Origin: Yimella lutea
Lineage (GTDB): Bacteria > Actinomycetota > Actinomycetes > Actinomycetales > Dermatophilaceae
Assembly: GCF_006715095.1 (NCBI RefSeq)
Contig: NZ_VFMO01000001.1
Location: forward strand, 682,001-746,000
Direction: 5' to 3'
DNA: 64,000 nt
The position numbers and the translations under genes are program-made. Positions 1-7,665 of this stretch are shown here, one piece after another (position 1 is the first letter of the stretch; every line of letters starts with the position of its first letter). The notes beneath the pieces were generated by a model, which did not search any database, had not been told where the DNA came from, and was given only the letters and a program-made list of their open reading frames with translations.

Positions 1-81
1 GTACTGACCCTCACCCGTCCGGACGACACCACCGACCTGTGTCCGGGTGAACTGCCGGCCTGGTACCTGGCGGCTCGTTAA
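1..81 (+). CDS. C-terminal end of an unidentified protein (cut by window edge)
   Basis: The frame starting at base 1 is open and ends with TAA at 79-81, giving a 26-residue tail that ends PAWYLAAR. It uses the G/C-ending codons of the neighbouring genes and stops 39 bases before the next gene on the same strand. The fragment is too short to assign a family. It could be a chance open frame. Confidence 0.4.
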   Translation, partial: VLTLTRPDDTTDLCPGELPAWYLAAR

Positions 82-120
82 CCGGTTGCTGCGCGCACGT
101 GCGTCTGCGAGCGTGACTGC

Positions 121-1374
121 ATGAGCGACACCACCATCCGCCGGATCGAACCGGGCGACGCCGACTGGTTCCTGGCTGCGGACGAACTCGTCTGGGCCGA
201 CGACGAAGCCGGCGATCGGCAGGATCGCCTGCAGAACACCCCGACACGGGCCGGCTTCGCAGCCGAGCAGGACGGTGAACTCGCCGGGATCAGCGCGTCG
301 TGGGACATCGAGCTGGCGGTGCCGAGCGGGATGACCGGGAGTCGCCTGGTGCCGGCCGAGGGCCTCACCTGGGTCGGCGTCCACCCCGACCACCGTCGCC
401 GGGGCGTCCTGAGCGCGATGATGCGCCACCACCTGCGTTGGACGCGCGACGAAGGCCGTTCACTCGCCGCGCTCAAGGCGTCCGAGCCCGGCATCTATGG
501 ACGCTTCGGCTACGGCCTGGCTGCGCAGTCACTCAAGGCGAAGTTCGGCCGGGGCGCCCAGTTCGCCGCTCCCTCAGAGGTTTCCGATCTGGCGGACGCA
601 ACCCGCACGACCTTCCGGACTGCTTCCCCCGACGACGCGCAGCGATTACACGCACTGATGCGCCGCTGCGCCGTCGAGGGTGCTTGCGGAGCAGTGGTCC
701 GTCACATCGATGACCTGCGACGGCTGCTCACCGACATACCCGAACAGCGCAGGGACAGGGAGCGTAACCGTCTGTTGTGGGCGACGCGGGACGGCGAGGA
801 CGTCGGTTACGCCTTGCTGCGCCGCACCCACAAATGGGACGACGGGTTGCCCGGCGGTGAGATCGACGTGTTCATGTTCGGTTCGACCGACACCGGTGCG
901 CGCCTGGCGCTGATGCGCCGACTCGTCGACTTCGACCTGATGGGTTCGGCCATCAACTGGATGCCGCTGGACGACCCATTGCTGCTGTGGAGCCCGTCGC
1001 CGCGTGGCGTCGGCAGCGGCGTGACCGACTCGTTGTGGCTGCGCATCGTCGACCTGTCCGCCGCTATCGCCGAACGTGGGTTCGCCGCGCCGTGCGACGT
1101 CCGAATCACTGTGCAGGACAAGCTCATCGAAGAGAACGACCGTGTCTGGCACTGGGTGGTCGACGCCGACGGTACGGGTGCCCTCGAGCCGGCGGCGGGC
1201 GAGGCCGACCTCAGTCTCGACATCGTCGACCTCGGTGCTGTCTGGCTCGGCGGTCAGACGCTCGGCGCACGGCACGCTGCCGGCTTCGTCAGGGAAACCA
1301 GCGAAGGAGCGGTCGCTGCCCTGGACGCAGCCTTGCGGACGGCGAGCCAGCCGACGAAGGCGGTCGACTTCTGA
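121..1374 (+). CDS. Eis-family GNAT N-acetyltransferase
   Basis: 417-residue acetyl-CoA-dependent N-acetyltransferase of the Eis family (mycobacterial Eis acetylates amines such as aminoglycosides at several positions). The first GNAT domain carries the acetyl-CoA loop V-x-P-x-x-R-R-R-G-V at residues 87-96. A YGRFGYG segment at 126-132 puts a Tyr at 126, the number of the general-acid Tyr in mycobacterial Eis. The protein ends in Phe, matching the C-terminal Phe carboxylate used in Eis catalysis. A second GNAT-like half and a SCP2-like C-terminal domain are expected from the length (usual about 400). The ATG at 121 is the first start after the preceding stop. Convergent with the PRC-barrel gene, 6 bases apart. 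The natural substrate is unknown. Confidence 0.9.
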   Translation: MSDTTIRRIEPGDADWFLAADELVWADDEAGDRQDRLQNTPTRAGFAAEQDGELAGISASWDIELAVPSGMTGSRLVPAEGLTWVGVHPDHRRRGVLSAMMRHHLRWTRDEGRSLAALKASEPGIYGRFGYGLAAQSLKAKFGRGAQFAAPSEVSDLADATRTTFRTASPDDAQRLHALMRRCAVEGACGAVVRHIDDLRRLLTDIPEQRRDRERNRLLWATRDGEDVGYALLRRTHKWDDGLPGGEIDVFMFGSTDTGARLALMRRLVDFDLMGSAINWMPLDDPLLLWSPSPRGVGSGVTDSLWLRIVDLSAAIAERGFAAPCDVRITVQDKLIEENDRVWHWVVDADGTGALEPAAGEADLSLDIVDLGAVWLGGQTLGARHAAGFVRETSEGAVAALDAALRTASQPTKAVDF

Positions 1375-1380
1375 CCGAGC

Positions 1381-2532
1381 TCAGTCGGCCGGGTGGAAGC
1401 CGGCGTTCTGCGCGGCGGTCTCGTCCACGAACCAGACGTCGGCGTCGCGTTCCCACTCGGCTTCCGATCCGCCACGGAAGGACATCGTGTCCTGCCAGGC
1501 GCGAATCGGGTGGCCGAGCGGCTGCGCGCCGTCATCGATCGCAGCGGCGGAGCCGATGCCGTACCCGCCGTCACGAACCTCGTCGTAGTCGCTGACCCGT
1601 CGCCCGCCGGTGCCGTCGGCACGAGCCCCGCCGGGGAACGGTCCGTCGTGTGGGCCGGGCTCGACCGCCGCCGCCGGGATGTCCGTCGCCGGGAGCTCCT
1701 GCTCCACATCCGGCGTCGAGCGATGCACGCCCGGCAGATCGCCGTCAGGGTTGTCGTCATCGATTCCGATCGAGCGCGGCGTCGCCTCGGCGTGCTCGCG
1801 TCCTGCGCCGGTGTACGCATCACCGGGGGAGTCGGGCACCGCGCCCGCAGCACCGCCGGCGACCGCCGCCTCGTTCTGAGGCTTCTGGTCGACGAGTGCC
1901 TCGTCCGGTGCGTCGTGCGCCTCGATCTCCTCGACGGACTCGACCGTCACCGGGTAGTCGTCGGACGACGTCGTGGTCCCCGCGTACACACCGTCACCGC
2001 GGGAGACGGCGTCCGGATCACCGACAGTCGCCGGGGTCCGGGCTTCCCGCTCGTCGCTCGACCCGACGGCCGCGCCGCTTGCTGCCCCGGCGGCGGCTGC
2101 TTGACCGGCGCGTCGATCGGCGTCCGTGTTCTCGGCGCTCACACCCTCGCCGGCCTCGTCCTGCCGGGAGCCGGCTGAACCTTGCCAGCCGTGCCGGCGG
2201 TAGTACTGGTGGAGTTCGCCTTCCTCGCTGCTCGACAGGTGGTCGTCTGAGTCGACGCGGGGTGAGTTCTTCACCACGTCCCGGGTGAACGGCACGCGGA
2301 TCTCATCGCCACCGAGGTCGACGCCGTCGAGCGGCACCAACGACTCACGCGTGCGGAACAGGCCGGTACGCACGCAGGCCCAGGAGGGGCGACCGGTGGC
2401 GTCGTGGACGTAGATCTGATCGACTCCGCCGATGCGTTCGCCCTCGCTGTCGAGAACGGTTGCGCGAGTGAGGCGCTGGAGGTCCTCGTCGCGGATGCGG
2501 CGGGCCTCGTGCGGTGAGTTGTCGTGAGCCAT
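1381..2532 (-). CDS. PRC-barrel domain protein with long disordered acidic tail
   Basis: 383 residues. The N-terminal 90 or so form a PRC-barrel: a start such as LTRATVLDSEGERIGGV, then a beta-rich stretch ending before VKNSPRV, typical of bacterial PRC proteins linked to photosynthetic reaction centres, RNA metabolism or stress. After a YYRRHGW motif (about residue 115) the sequence becomes low-complexity, rich in Asp, Glu, Gly, Ala and Pro, and is probably disordered, down to a short conserved-looking end (W-x-D-T-M-S-F-R). No signal peptide or membrane segment. Stress or general cytoplasmic proteins of this form are common in actinobacteria, but the function is not established. Monocistronic. 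Confidence 0.8.
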   Translation of the reverse strand: MAHDNSPHEARRIRDEDLQRLTRATVLDSEGERIGGVDQIYVHDATGRPSWACVRTGLFRTRESLVPLDGVDLGGDEIRVPFTRDVVKNSPRVDSDDHLSSSEEGELHQYYRRHGWQGSAGSRQDEAGEGVSAENTDADRRAGQAAAAGAASGAAVGSSDEREARTPATVGDPDAVSRGDGVYAGTTTSSDDYPVTVESVEEIEAHDAPDEALVDQKPQNEAAVAGGAAGAVPDSPGDAYTGAGREHAEATPRSIGIDDDNPDGDLPGVHRSTPDVEQELPATDIPAAAVEPGPHDGPFPGGARADGTGGRRVSDYDEVRDGGYGIGSAAAIDDGAQPLGHPIRAWQDTMSFRGGSEAEWERDADVWFVDETAAQNAGFHPAD

Positions 2533-2738
2533 AGGGATCCCTCATTCCTCGGGCGACTGTGTCCGAGCGCTGCGCGAACCCGGACTCCTGTCGATCGTGG
2601 CACAGCCCCGGTTCCGATTGGCCGTCCTGGGACGGGTCAGATGCGCCAGTGTGCGCTGAACCACAGTGACCGGCAAGGGCCGATCAGGACGCCGTGTCTG
2701 CGACGATCGGACAAAACCACAGCGGAAGGTGATCGAAC

Positions 2739-3101
2739 ATGAATGACGCACCGATCGGGCGCACCGTCGTCCTCAACAAGGGTTTCGTCGACTCGTTGTC
2801 CAAGGGGCAACTGCAGGCGTACGTCCAGGTCCTTGTCGACGCCTCGGAGAACCATCCTGACGCCGACAAGGATGTCCTGCGCGAAGAGCTCGAACGCAGC
2901 TTCCAGCGCATCGGCGTCGAGATCTCTCCGGTCGAGATCGACCGCACCGCAGAGCAATTGGTGGGTGAGGGTGCGGCACCGCTGACCATCTCGACCAATG
3001 ACGGCACGATCTTGTTCGAGCGGGAGGAGCGTAGTTCCGCAGAGCCGACCCAGGAGACTCACGCAGACCCCGCCGACCCGGAGCGGCCGCTGTATTCCTG
3101 A
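2739..3101 (+). CDS. Conserved-looking hypothetical protein, 120 aa
   Basis: I do not recognise a family. The product is soluble and mostly helical in residues 15-75 (KGFVDSLSKGQLQAYVQVLV, then an acidic segment), followed by a short beta-like segment and a disordered Pro/Glu/Asp tail from about residue 100. The sequence A-A-x-x-x-x-E-G-x-x-x-A lies just upstream as aGCGGAAGGTGATCGAAC, so a Shine-Dalgarno GGAAGG precedes the ATG at 2739. Divergent from the PRC-barrel gene across a 206-base intergenic region and followed by its own hairpin terminator. Codon use is like the rest of the window, so it is probably a real gene. Confidence 0.7.
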   Translation: MNDAPIGRTVVLNKGFVDSLSKGQLQAYVQVLVDASENHPDADKDVLREELERSFQRIGVEISPVEIDRTAEQLVGEGAAPLTISTNDGTILFEREERSSAEPTQETHADPADPERPLYS

Positions 3102-3129
3102 ACCCGGTAGGTCCTGTCGCGCGAACCGG

Positions 3130-3187
3130 ACGTCCGGCGACCCCACAGTCATGCAGGGCCATGCAGGGTTCGCCGGACGTTCATTTT
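3130..3187 (+). terminator. Hairpin terminator after the 120-aa hypothetical gene
   Basis: Perfect 11-bp arms ACGTCCGGCGA (3130-3140) and TCGCCGGACGT (3170-3180) with a 29-base loop, followed by TCATTTT. It sits 28 bases after the stop of the upstream gene and separates it from the cspA leader. Confidence 0.6.
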
Positions 3188-3332
3188 CGCCTCGCCCGCT
3201 GGCCGCCTGCGGGGTGAATTTCGACGTCCTTGACCATTTCTTGAACATTTTCGGTTTTCTTCGACCGTGCCCTATCGGCCAGCCCGTGCTAACGTCAGTC
3301 TCGTTGCAGTTGCAGTTCCTCGTAAGACGAAG

Positions 3333-3429
3333 TGCCCGCCGACAGGTGGGCATTTGCATGTTCGGGGACGGTTTCGGCAACACAGTTCCTGCCGACTTGG
3401 CGGGAATGAAACCGTACACAGATTGAGAG
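3333..3429 (+). promoter_or_regulatory. Structured 5' leader of the cold-shock gene
   Basis: Two hairpins precede the start codon. Hairpin A pairs TGCCCGCC (3333-3340) with GGTGGGCA (3345-3352). Hairpin B has an outer 8-bp stem ACGGTTTC (3368-3375) with GAAACCGT (3408-3415) enclosing an inner 8-bp stem TTCCTGCC (3386-3393) with GGCGGGAA (3399-3406, one G-U pair). A weak ribosome site (GAGAG, about 3425-3429) lies just after hairpin B. The rest of the 337-base gap 3102-3438 holds only the upstream terminator and AT-richer sequence (3225-3265) that may contain the promoter. Long structured leaders control cspA-type mRNAs in other bacteria; a thermoregulatory role here is inferred. Confidence 0.55.
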
Positions 3430-3438
3430 TTACCCCGC

Positions 3439-3642
3439 ATGGCACAAGGAACCGTCAAGTGGTTCAACGCGGAAAAGGGCTTCGGCTTCATTGCGCAGGA
3501 TGGCGGCGGCCCGGACGTTTTCGTCCACTATTCCGCTATCCAGACCCAGGGCTACCGCAGCCTTGAGGAAGCGCAGCGCGTCGAGTTCGACATCACCCAG
3601 GGCGACAAGGGCCCGCAGGCGAGCAACGTCGTCGCGGTCTGA
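3439..3642 (+). CDS. cspA: Cold-shock protein (CspA family)
   Basis: 67-residue single cold-shock domain, the normal family length. RNP-1 (KGFGFI, residues 13-18) and RNP-2 (VFVHY, about 28-32) are both present, so the OB-fold single-stranded nucleic-acid binding surface is intact. The N-terminus [17 protein letters not shown] is standard for the family. It acts in the cytoplasm as an RNA chaperone or antiterminator. Preceded by a structured leader and followed by a strong terminator, so it is a single-gene unit. Whether it is cold-induced or constitutive cannot be told from the protein. Confidence 0.97.
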   Translation: MAQGTVKWFNAEKGFGFIAQDGGGPDVFVHYSAIQTQGYRSLEEAQRVEFDITQGDKGPQASNVVAV

Positions 3643-3690
3643 GTTCACCTCAGTATGGTGATGGCACGCAACATCTGAGACTTTCACCAG

Positions 3691-3728
3691 CGAAACCGCC
3701 CCGGCATCTGCCGGGGCGGTTTCGTGTC
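3691..3728 (+). terminator. Rho-independent terminator after cspA
   Basis: 16-bp arms CGAAACCGCCCCGGCA (3691-3706) and TGCCGGGGCGGTTTCG (3709-3724) with a 2-base nominal loop, then TGTCTTC. It lies between convergent cspA and the PBP gene and could serve both strands. Confidence 0.85.
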
Positions 3729-3739
3729 TTCGGCCGGCG

Positions 3740-5650
3740 TCAGCTGCGCGCGAGCAGGGACAGGAAGTCGCGTGCGACCGGCGCCGCGACCGTGCCGCCA
3801 CCCTTGCCGGCCGGAACATCGGCGACCAGGACGGCAAACGCCACATTGCCCTGCCAGCCGGCCAACCAGGCGTGGGCACCGGCTTTCCCACCTTCGAAGA
3901 ACTCCGCCGTGCCGGTCTTCGCGTGGACCTCACCGCCGGGCACGCCCTCGACGAGCGTGGCGGTGCCGTCGGTGACTGTCAGCCGCATCATCTGCCTGAT
4001 CGAGTTGACGATCCCGGCATCCAACGGCTTCGGCGTCCGGTCGCCGCCCTGGGCGGGGGATGTGACCAGAACCGGCGGCACGTAGCTGCCGCGCGCGATG
4101 GACGCGGCAACGCTCGCGATCATCATCGGTGAAGCAAGGATGCGTCCCTGCCCGATCGTCATCGCCGCCGTGTCGGTTGGCCCGGCGGACGCGGGGACGC
4201 TGCCGCTGTAGGCCCCGTTGACGCCGACCGACTTGCTCAGGTCGGTTCCGAACCCGAACAGCGAAGCCGCCTGCTGCAGATCGCTCGCACCGAACGGTTT
4301 CGTCGAGTTGACGAAGGCTGTGTTGCAGGAGTGCGCGAAGTCGTCGCGGAAACTGGGATCGCCGAGCGTCTCACCCTCGAAGTTGCGGAAGGCGCGGCCG
4401 TCGATCTTCGTCTCCTGCGGGCAGGCCACCTTGGTGTCGGGATTCAGCCCCTTCTTCAGCAGCTCGTACGCAGAGACGATCTTGAAGGTCGATCCGGGCG
4501 AGTAGCGACCGGTGACGGCCCGCTCCAGCCCGTACGTCGGTGCGTTGGCGGCCGCGAGGATGCCTCCCGTCGGGACGTCGATCGCCACGACCGCACCCAT
4601 GGACCCCTCCGGCAGCGAGTCGAGCGCCTTCTCCGCAGCGGTCTGCACCTTCGGGTCGAGGGTGGTGCCCAGGTTCTTGCCGTCCTGTGCGCCGGCGCCG
4701 AAGAGCACCGCATCAGGCTGGGACCTCGCCGAGATCTTCAGCCCGGCCTTCGGCAGGAGCACCCCGTCGTACTGTCGTTGCAGCCCCGAGGTGCCGGCGA
4801 ACATGCCTGACCGGTAAGTGCTCGGGTCCTTCTTGAGCATCTCGGCTGTGACCGGGCCGACTGCGCCGAGCAAGGGCTGCCCGAACGTACGGTTGGCTGC
4901 GAGCGGTTGTTTTCGCTCACGAACGATCGCCCCGGCAAGGTCGCGGATGCCCGACGATCGCTCCTCGTAGTCGTCCTTGCGGTAGGTGATGACATCGATC
5001 GTGGACTTCGACCCGGAAGCCTTCGCCGCTGTCACCTTGGCGCGCAGACCGCCGACGCCGGTGGTGTTCTCCAGCCGCCGGGCCGAGTCGAGGGTGGCCT
5101 TGGTCGGGTCGAGCGAGATGTCGTACACCGACTGGTTGGTCATGATCGCGGCGTTGTCCCGGCCGCGGATCTCCCCGCGCAGGCCGCTGTCCAGATCGAC
5201 CACGAATGCGTCGTTCGCCTGCAACTTGGGGTGCCAGAGCGAGCGGTTGTTCGCCACGACACCCCAGCTGTCGCCGGACTTCTCCAGCTCGATCGGGTTC
5301 ACCCAGCTGAACGTCCGGCCGCCCGAGACGGTCCAAGCGACGTTGACAACAGCCGTGGCGCGGTTGCCGTTGCGCTCGAACCCGGAGATCGAGGTCCGGA
5401 CGTTGCCGTTGCCCAACTGCGCTGTGGTCGTGCGGAAGTCCTCGGCAGCGGCGGCGGGTTCGGTGCCGACGTAATTCGCCCGGTCGAGCGTGCGGTCCGA
5501 CCACGCGCTCGCGAAGCTCGTCGCTGCGTTACGAGCGGCCTCGTCCAACTCCTGCTGTTCGGAACGTTCGTTCCAGAGCATGTAGCCCCCGGCTCCGGCG
5601 GCGATCATCAACCCTGCGGTCGTCGTTGCCAGGACTGTGCGTGCGCTCAT
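3740..5650 (-). CDS. Penicillin-binding protein with MecA-type N-terminal domain
   Basis: 636-residue class B-type PBP (peptidoglycan transpeptidase). Residues 5-25 are a single hydrophobic anchor; residues about 30-150 form an NTF2-like MecA N-terminal domain, followed by a PBP dimerisation domain. The transpeptidase domain has all three motifs: SxxK as STFK (387-390), SxN as SCN (441-443) and KTG (578-580), so it should be active and beta-lactam reactive. It crosslinks peptidoglycan outside the membrane. The LCP-family wall ligase follows upstream in the same direction (39 bases between the LCP gene stop and this start), which suggests a cell-wall unit. The MecA-like N-domain resembles the low-affinity PBPs of Firmicutes and is also found in actinobacterial PbpA-like proteins; resistance cannot be inferred from sequence. 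Confidence 0.93.
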   Translation of the reverse strand: MSARTVLATTTAGLMIAAGAGGYMLWNERSEQQELDEAARNAATSFASAWSDRTLDRANYVGTEPAAAAEDFRTTTAQLGNGNVRTSISGFERNGNRATAVVNVAWTVSGGRTFSWVNPIELEKSGDSWGVVANNRSLWHPKLQANDAFVVDLDSGLRGEIRGRDNAAIMTNQSVYDISLDPTKATLDSARRLENTTGVGGLRAKVTAAKASGSKSTIDVITYRKDDYEERSSGIRDLAGAIVRERKQPLAANRTFGQPLLGAVGPVTAEMLKKDPSTYRSGMFAGTSGLQRQYDGVLLPKAGLKISARSQPDAVLFGAGAQDGKNLGTTLDPKVQTAAEKALDSLPEGSMGAVVAIDVPTGGILAAANAPTYGLERAVTGRYSPGSTFKIVSAYELLKKGLNPDTKVACPQETKIDGRAFRNFEGETLGDPSFRDDFAHSCNTAFVNSTKPFGASDLQQAASLFGFGTDLSKSVGVNGAYSGSVPASAGPTDTAAMTIGQGRILASPMMIASVAASIARGSYVPPVLVTSPAQGGDRTPKPLDAGIVNSIRQMMRLTVTDGTATLVEGVPGGEVHAKTGTAEFFEGGKAGAHAWLAGWQGNVAFAVLVADVPAGKGGGTVAAPVARDFLSLLARS

Positions 5651-5689
5651 CGATCCCTCTCGGCGTTTCAGGTGCCAGGCAGCTGCTCG

Positions 5690-7276
5690 TCAGCAGTGCT
5701 GCGCAGTGTCCGTGACCGGCTTCACGCTGGTCGACTTGCTCGACGGCTCGGTGGTGGGGGAGGACGTCGTGGGGCTGGACGACGTGGTCGGGCTCGACGT
5801 CGAAGCGGTCGCGCCCGCCTTCGGGGCCTTGGGGTCGTGCGGGGTGTTGATCGCGGTCTTGACCATGGAGCGGATCTTCGCGAAGTCGGGGTTGTAGTGC
5901 TTGACCGAGTCGGTGACGTTGACCGTGCGCGAGTTGCCGCTCTTCATGCGATCCACCAGTTCGGCGAACGCAGGGAGCTCGTCCTGGGGGACGTCCAGAC
6001 GGATGTTCTGCCCGGCAGCTTCCATGATGCCGGTGAACTTCGTGACCATCTTGAACGGATCGGTCTGGGAGACAAGAGCGTTCACCATGCAGCGTTGACG
6101 ACGCATGCGGTCGTCATCGGTGCCGGCGACGCGGCTGCGGGCGTACCAGAGAGCGTTCCGACCGTTCAGCTTCTGATAGCCCGGCGCGATGTAACCGGTG
6201 ATGCTGCCGGGGACGACGTAGCCGTTGACGACCTTCCCGCCGATCGGGATGCCCGGCGGCGGACCGGGGACGGTGATGTAGACGCCGCCCATCGCGTCCA
6301 CGAGTTGCTGGAAGCCCGACATGTCGATGACCGCGGTGTAGTCGATGTGCAGACCGACGATCTCGCCGATGACCTCGCGCGTGGTGTCGAGACCGGGGTT
6401 GGCCTCGTCGGCGGGGAACTTGTCCTTGTTGTTGTCGGCCTCGATCCAGACGCCGTTCATCATGCATTCGGCGCCGGCGCCACCGCGCTCAGGGCAGTCG
6501 TAACCCTTGGGGAACAGGGCGTGCATCGGGTTGTTCTTGGGAAACGGCACCTTCTGCAGGTTGCGTGGGATCGAGATCAGCGTGGTGTCACCGGTCTTGG
6601 TGTCGATGCTGACGACCATCATCGAGTCGGTTCGCTGCTTGTACCGGTCGGTGCCGGCGTCCGAGCCCAACAGCAGCATGTTGACCCGAGGAACCGACTT
6701 CCACGGATCGGAACCCGTCCCGGGACCGCGTGCAGGGCCGCCGCGTCCCTCGTACCGGTCGGTGAAGATCTTGTCGAACGCGCTGCGGGTGACCGTCACG
6801 TAACGCACCGCCTGCACGGCCGGCACGGCGACGATCAGCACCATGAGCATGGTGAAACCGCGAAGCGCCCAGCGCATCTTCGAGGTCCACCGGCGTCCGG
6901 ACGTCTCCTTCGCCGTCAACAAAATGCCGCTGATCCAGACCAGGGCACCGATGGCGACCAGGACGAGCAGCGAGATCAGACCCCGTTTGGTGGCGAACTT
7001 GGCCGCGCCGGCCAGCACACCGCCGCTGAACAGCACGAACCCCAGGACGATGGCCGTCACCGCAGCGCCCAGAGCCAGGACGACTCCGAGCCACTTGCGC
7101 CGGGTGCGCAGCAGCCCGATCCCGGGCCAGATGGTCGACAGACCGGTGAGGGCCAGTGCTCGCTTCAACTGCTCGGAGCGCACCTGCCGTACTTCGTGCC
7201 GGCTCAGCTCCCGGCCGTCGCGTGTGGGCGTGGAAGCGTCGTCCTCGGTGGACACATTGCGGTCCTCGGTCGACAT
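5690..7276 (-). CDS. LytR-CpsA-Psr (LCP) family cell-wall glycopolymer ligase
   Basis: 528 residues from the chosen ATG at 7276, which has an AGAAGGAAACG ribosome site; a longer frame upstream is out of character for the family and lacks a ribosome site. The first 60 residues are cytoplasmic, followed by about four hydrophobic segments (roughly residues 60-185) and then the LCP catalytic domain. LCP signatures are visible: a GSDAGTDRYKQRTDSM stretch, the Arg-rich RSRVAGTDDDRMRRQ segment that binds the polyprenyl pyrophosphate, and basic and acidic residues around SIPRN. It transfers wall polymers such as arabinogalactan- or teichoic-type glycans to peptidoglycan. The C-terminal tail is Ser/Thr/Pro-rich; the LytR_C domain often fused to LCP proteins is absent here, while two separate LytR_C proteins lie at 42 and 44 kb. 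Confidence 0.92.
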   Translation of the reverse strand: MSTEDRNVSTEDDASTPTRDGRELSRHEVRQVRSEQLKRALALTGLSTIWPGIGLLRTRRKWLGVVLALGAAVTAIVLGFVLFSGGVLAGAAKFATKRGLISLLVLVAIGALVWISGILLTAKETSGRRWTSKMRWALRGFTMLMVLIVAVPAVQAVRYVTVTRSAFDKIFTDRYEGRGGPARGPGTGSDPWKSVPRVNMLLLGSDAGTDRYKQRTDSMMVVSIDTKTGDTTLISIPRNLQKVPFPKNNPMHALFPKGYDCPERGGAGAECMMNGVWIEADNNKDKFPADEANPGLDTTREVIGEIVGLHIDYTAVIDMSGFQQLVDAMGGVYITVPGPPPGIPIGGKVVNGYVVPGSITGYIAPGYQKLNGRNALWYARSRVAGTDDDRMRRQRCMVNALVSQTDPFKMVTKFTGIMEAAGQNIRLDVPQDELPAFAELVDRMKSGNSRTVNVTDSVKHYNPDFAKIRSMVKTAINTPHDPKAPKAGATASTSSPTTSSSPTTSSPTTEPSSKSTSVKPVTDTAQHC

Positions 7277-7522
7277 CGTTTCCTTCTCACGCTGGTCGTA
7301 CGGCCGTCCTCGTGGGCGCGGCCGCTCAGGCTGTGGTCGTTCTCCGGATGTTCTGTTGCACGACAATCCCCTATGAGGGACGACGTGCACGGTACTGCGG
7401 TTGGTTCCCCCTCGAACCCATTTTGCAGGTACTCGCCGTAGCGGGGTAGCCTGACCGGGCTGCCGTACATGGTGCCTCGTCGTTGCTCGATGAGCAACGT
7501 GAGACATCGCACGGCAAGCGGA

Positions 7523-7612
7523 GGAGGCGTCGCCTAGTCAGGTCTATGGCGCCCGCCTGCTAAGCGGGAGCGGTCTTAAAGCCGCACGCGGGTTCAAATC
7601 CCGCCGCCTCCG
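7523..7612 (+). tRNA. tRNA-Ser (anticodon GCU)
   Basis: Full class II cloverleaf of 90 nt: acceptor GGAGGCG (7523-7529) with CGCCTCC (7605-7611), anticodon stem CCCGC/GCGGG with loop CTGCTAA and anticodon GCT at 7559-7561, long variable arm, T-arm GCGGG-TTCAAAT-CCCGC (7588-7604), discriminator G at 7612. CCA is not fully encoded. Decodes AGC/AGU. Confidence 0.97.
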
Positions 7613-7618
7613 CCGATC

Positions 7619-7655
7619 GACAAGGGCTCCCCGACCGGGGGGCCCTTGTCTCGTT
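7619..7655 (+). terminator. Terminator after tRNA-Ser(GCU)
   Basis: GACAAGGGC (7619-7627) pairs with GCCCTTGTC (7642-7650), and an internal CCCC/GGGG extends the stem. TCGTTCTG follows. It also lies at the 3' side of the convergent histidine-kinase gene. Confidence 0.8.
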
Positions 7656-7665
7656 CTGCGGGGTC

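Noticed and set aside
4907..7441. 844-residue open frame opposite the PBP and LCP genes
   Set aside because: Antisense to two motif-complete genes; composition (Val/Arg/Asp) is typical of shadow frames in GC-rich DNA.
7481..7499. Hairpin CGTTGCTC/GAGCAACG before tRNA-Ser(GCU)
   Set aside because: Short and unlinked to a gene end; could be chance or part of promoter or processing signals.
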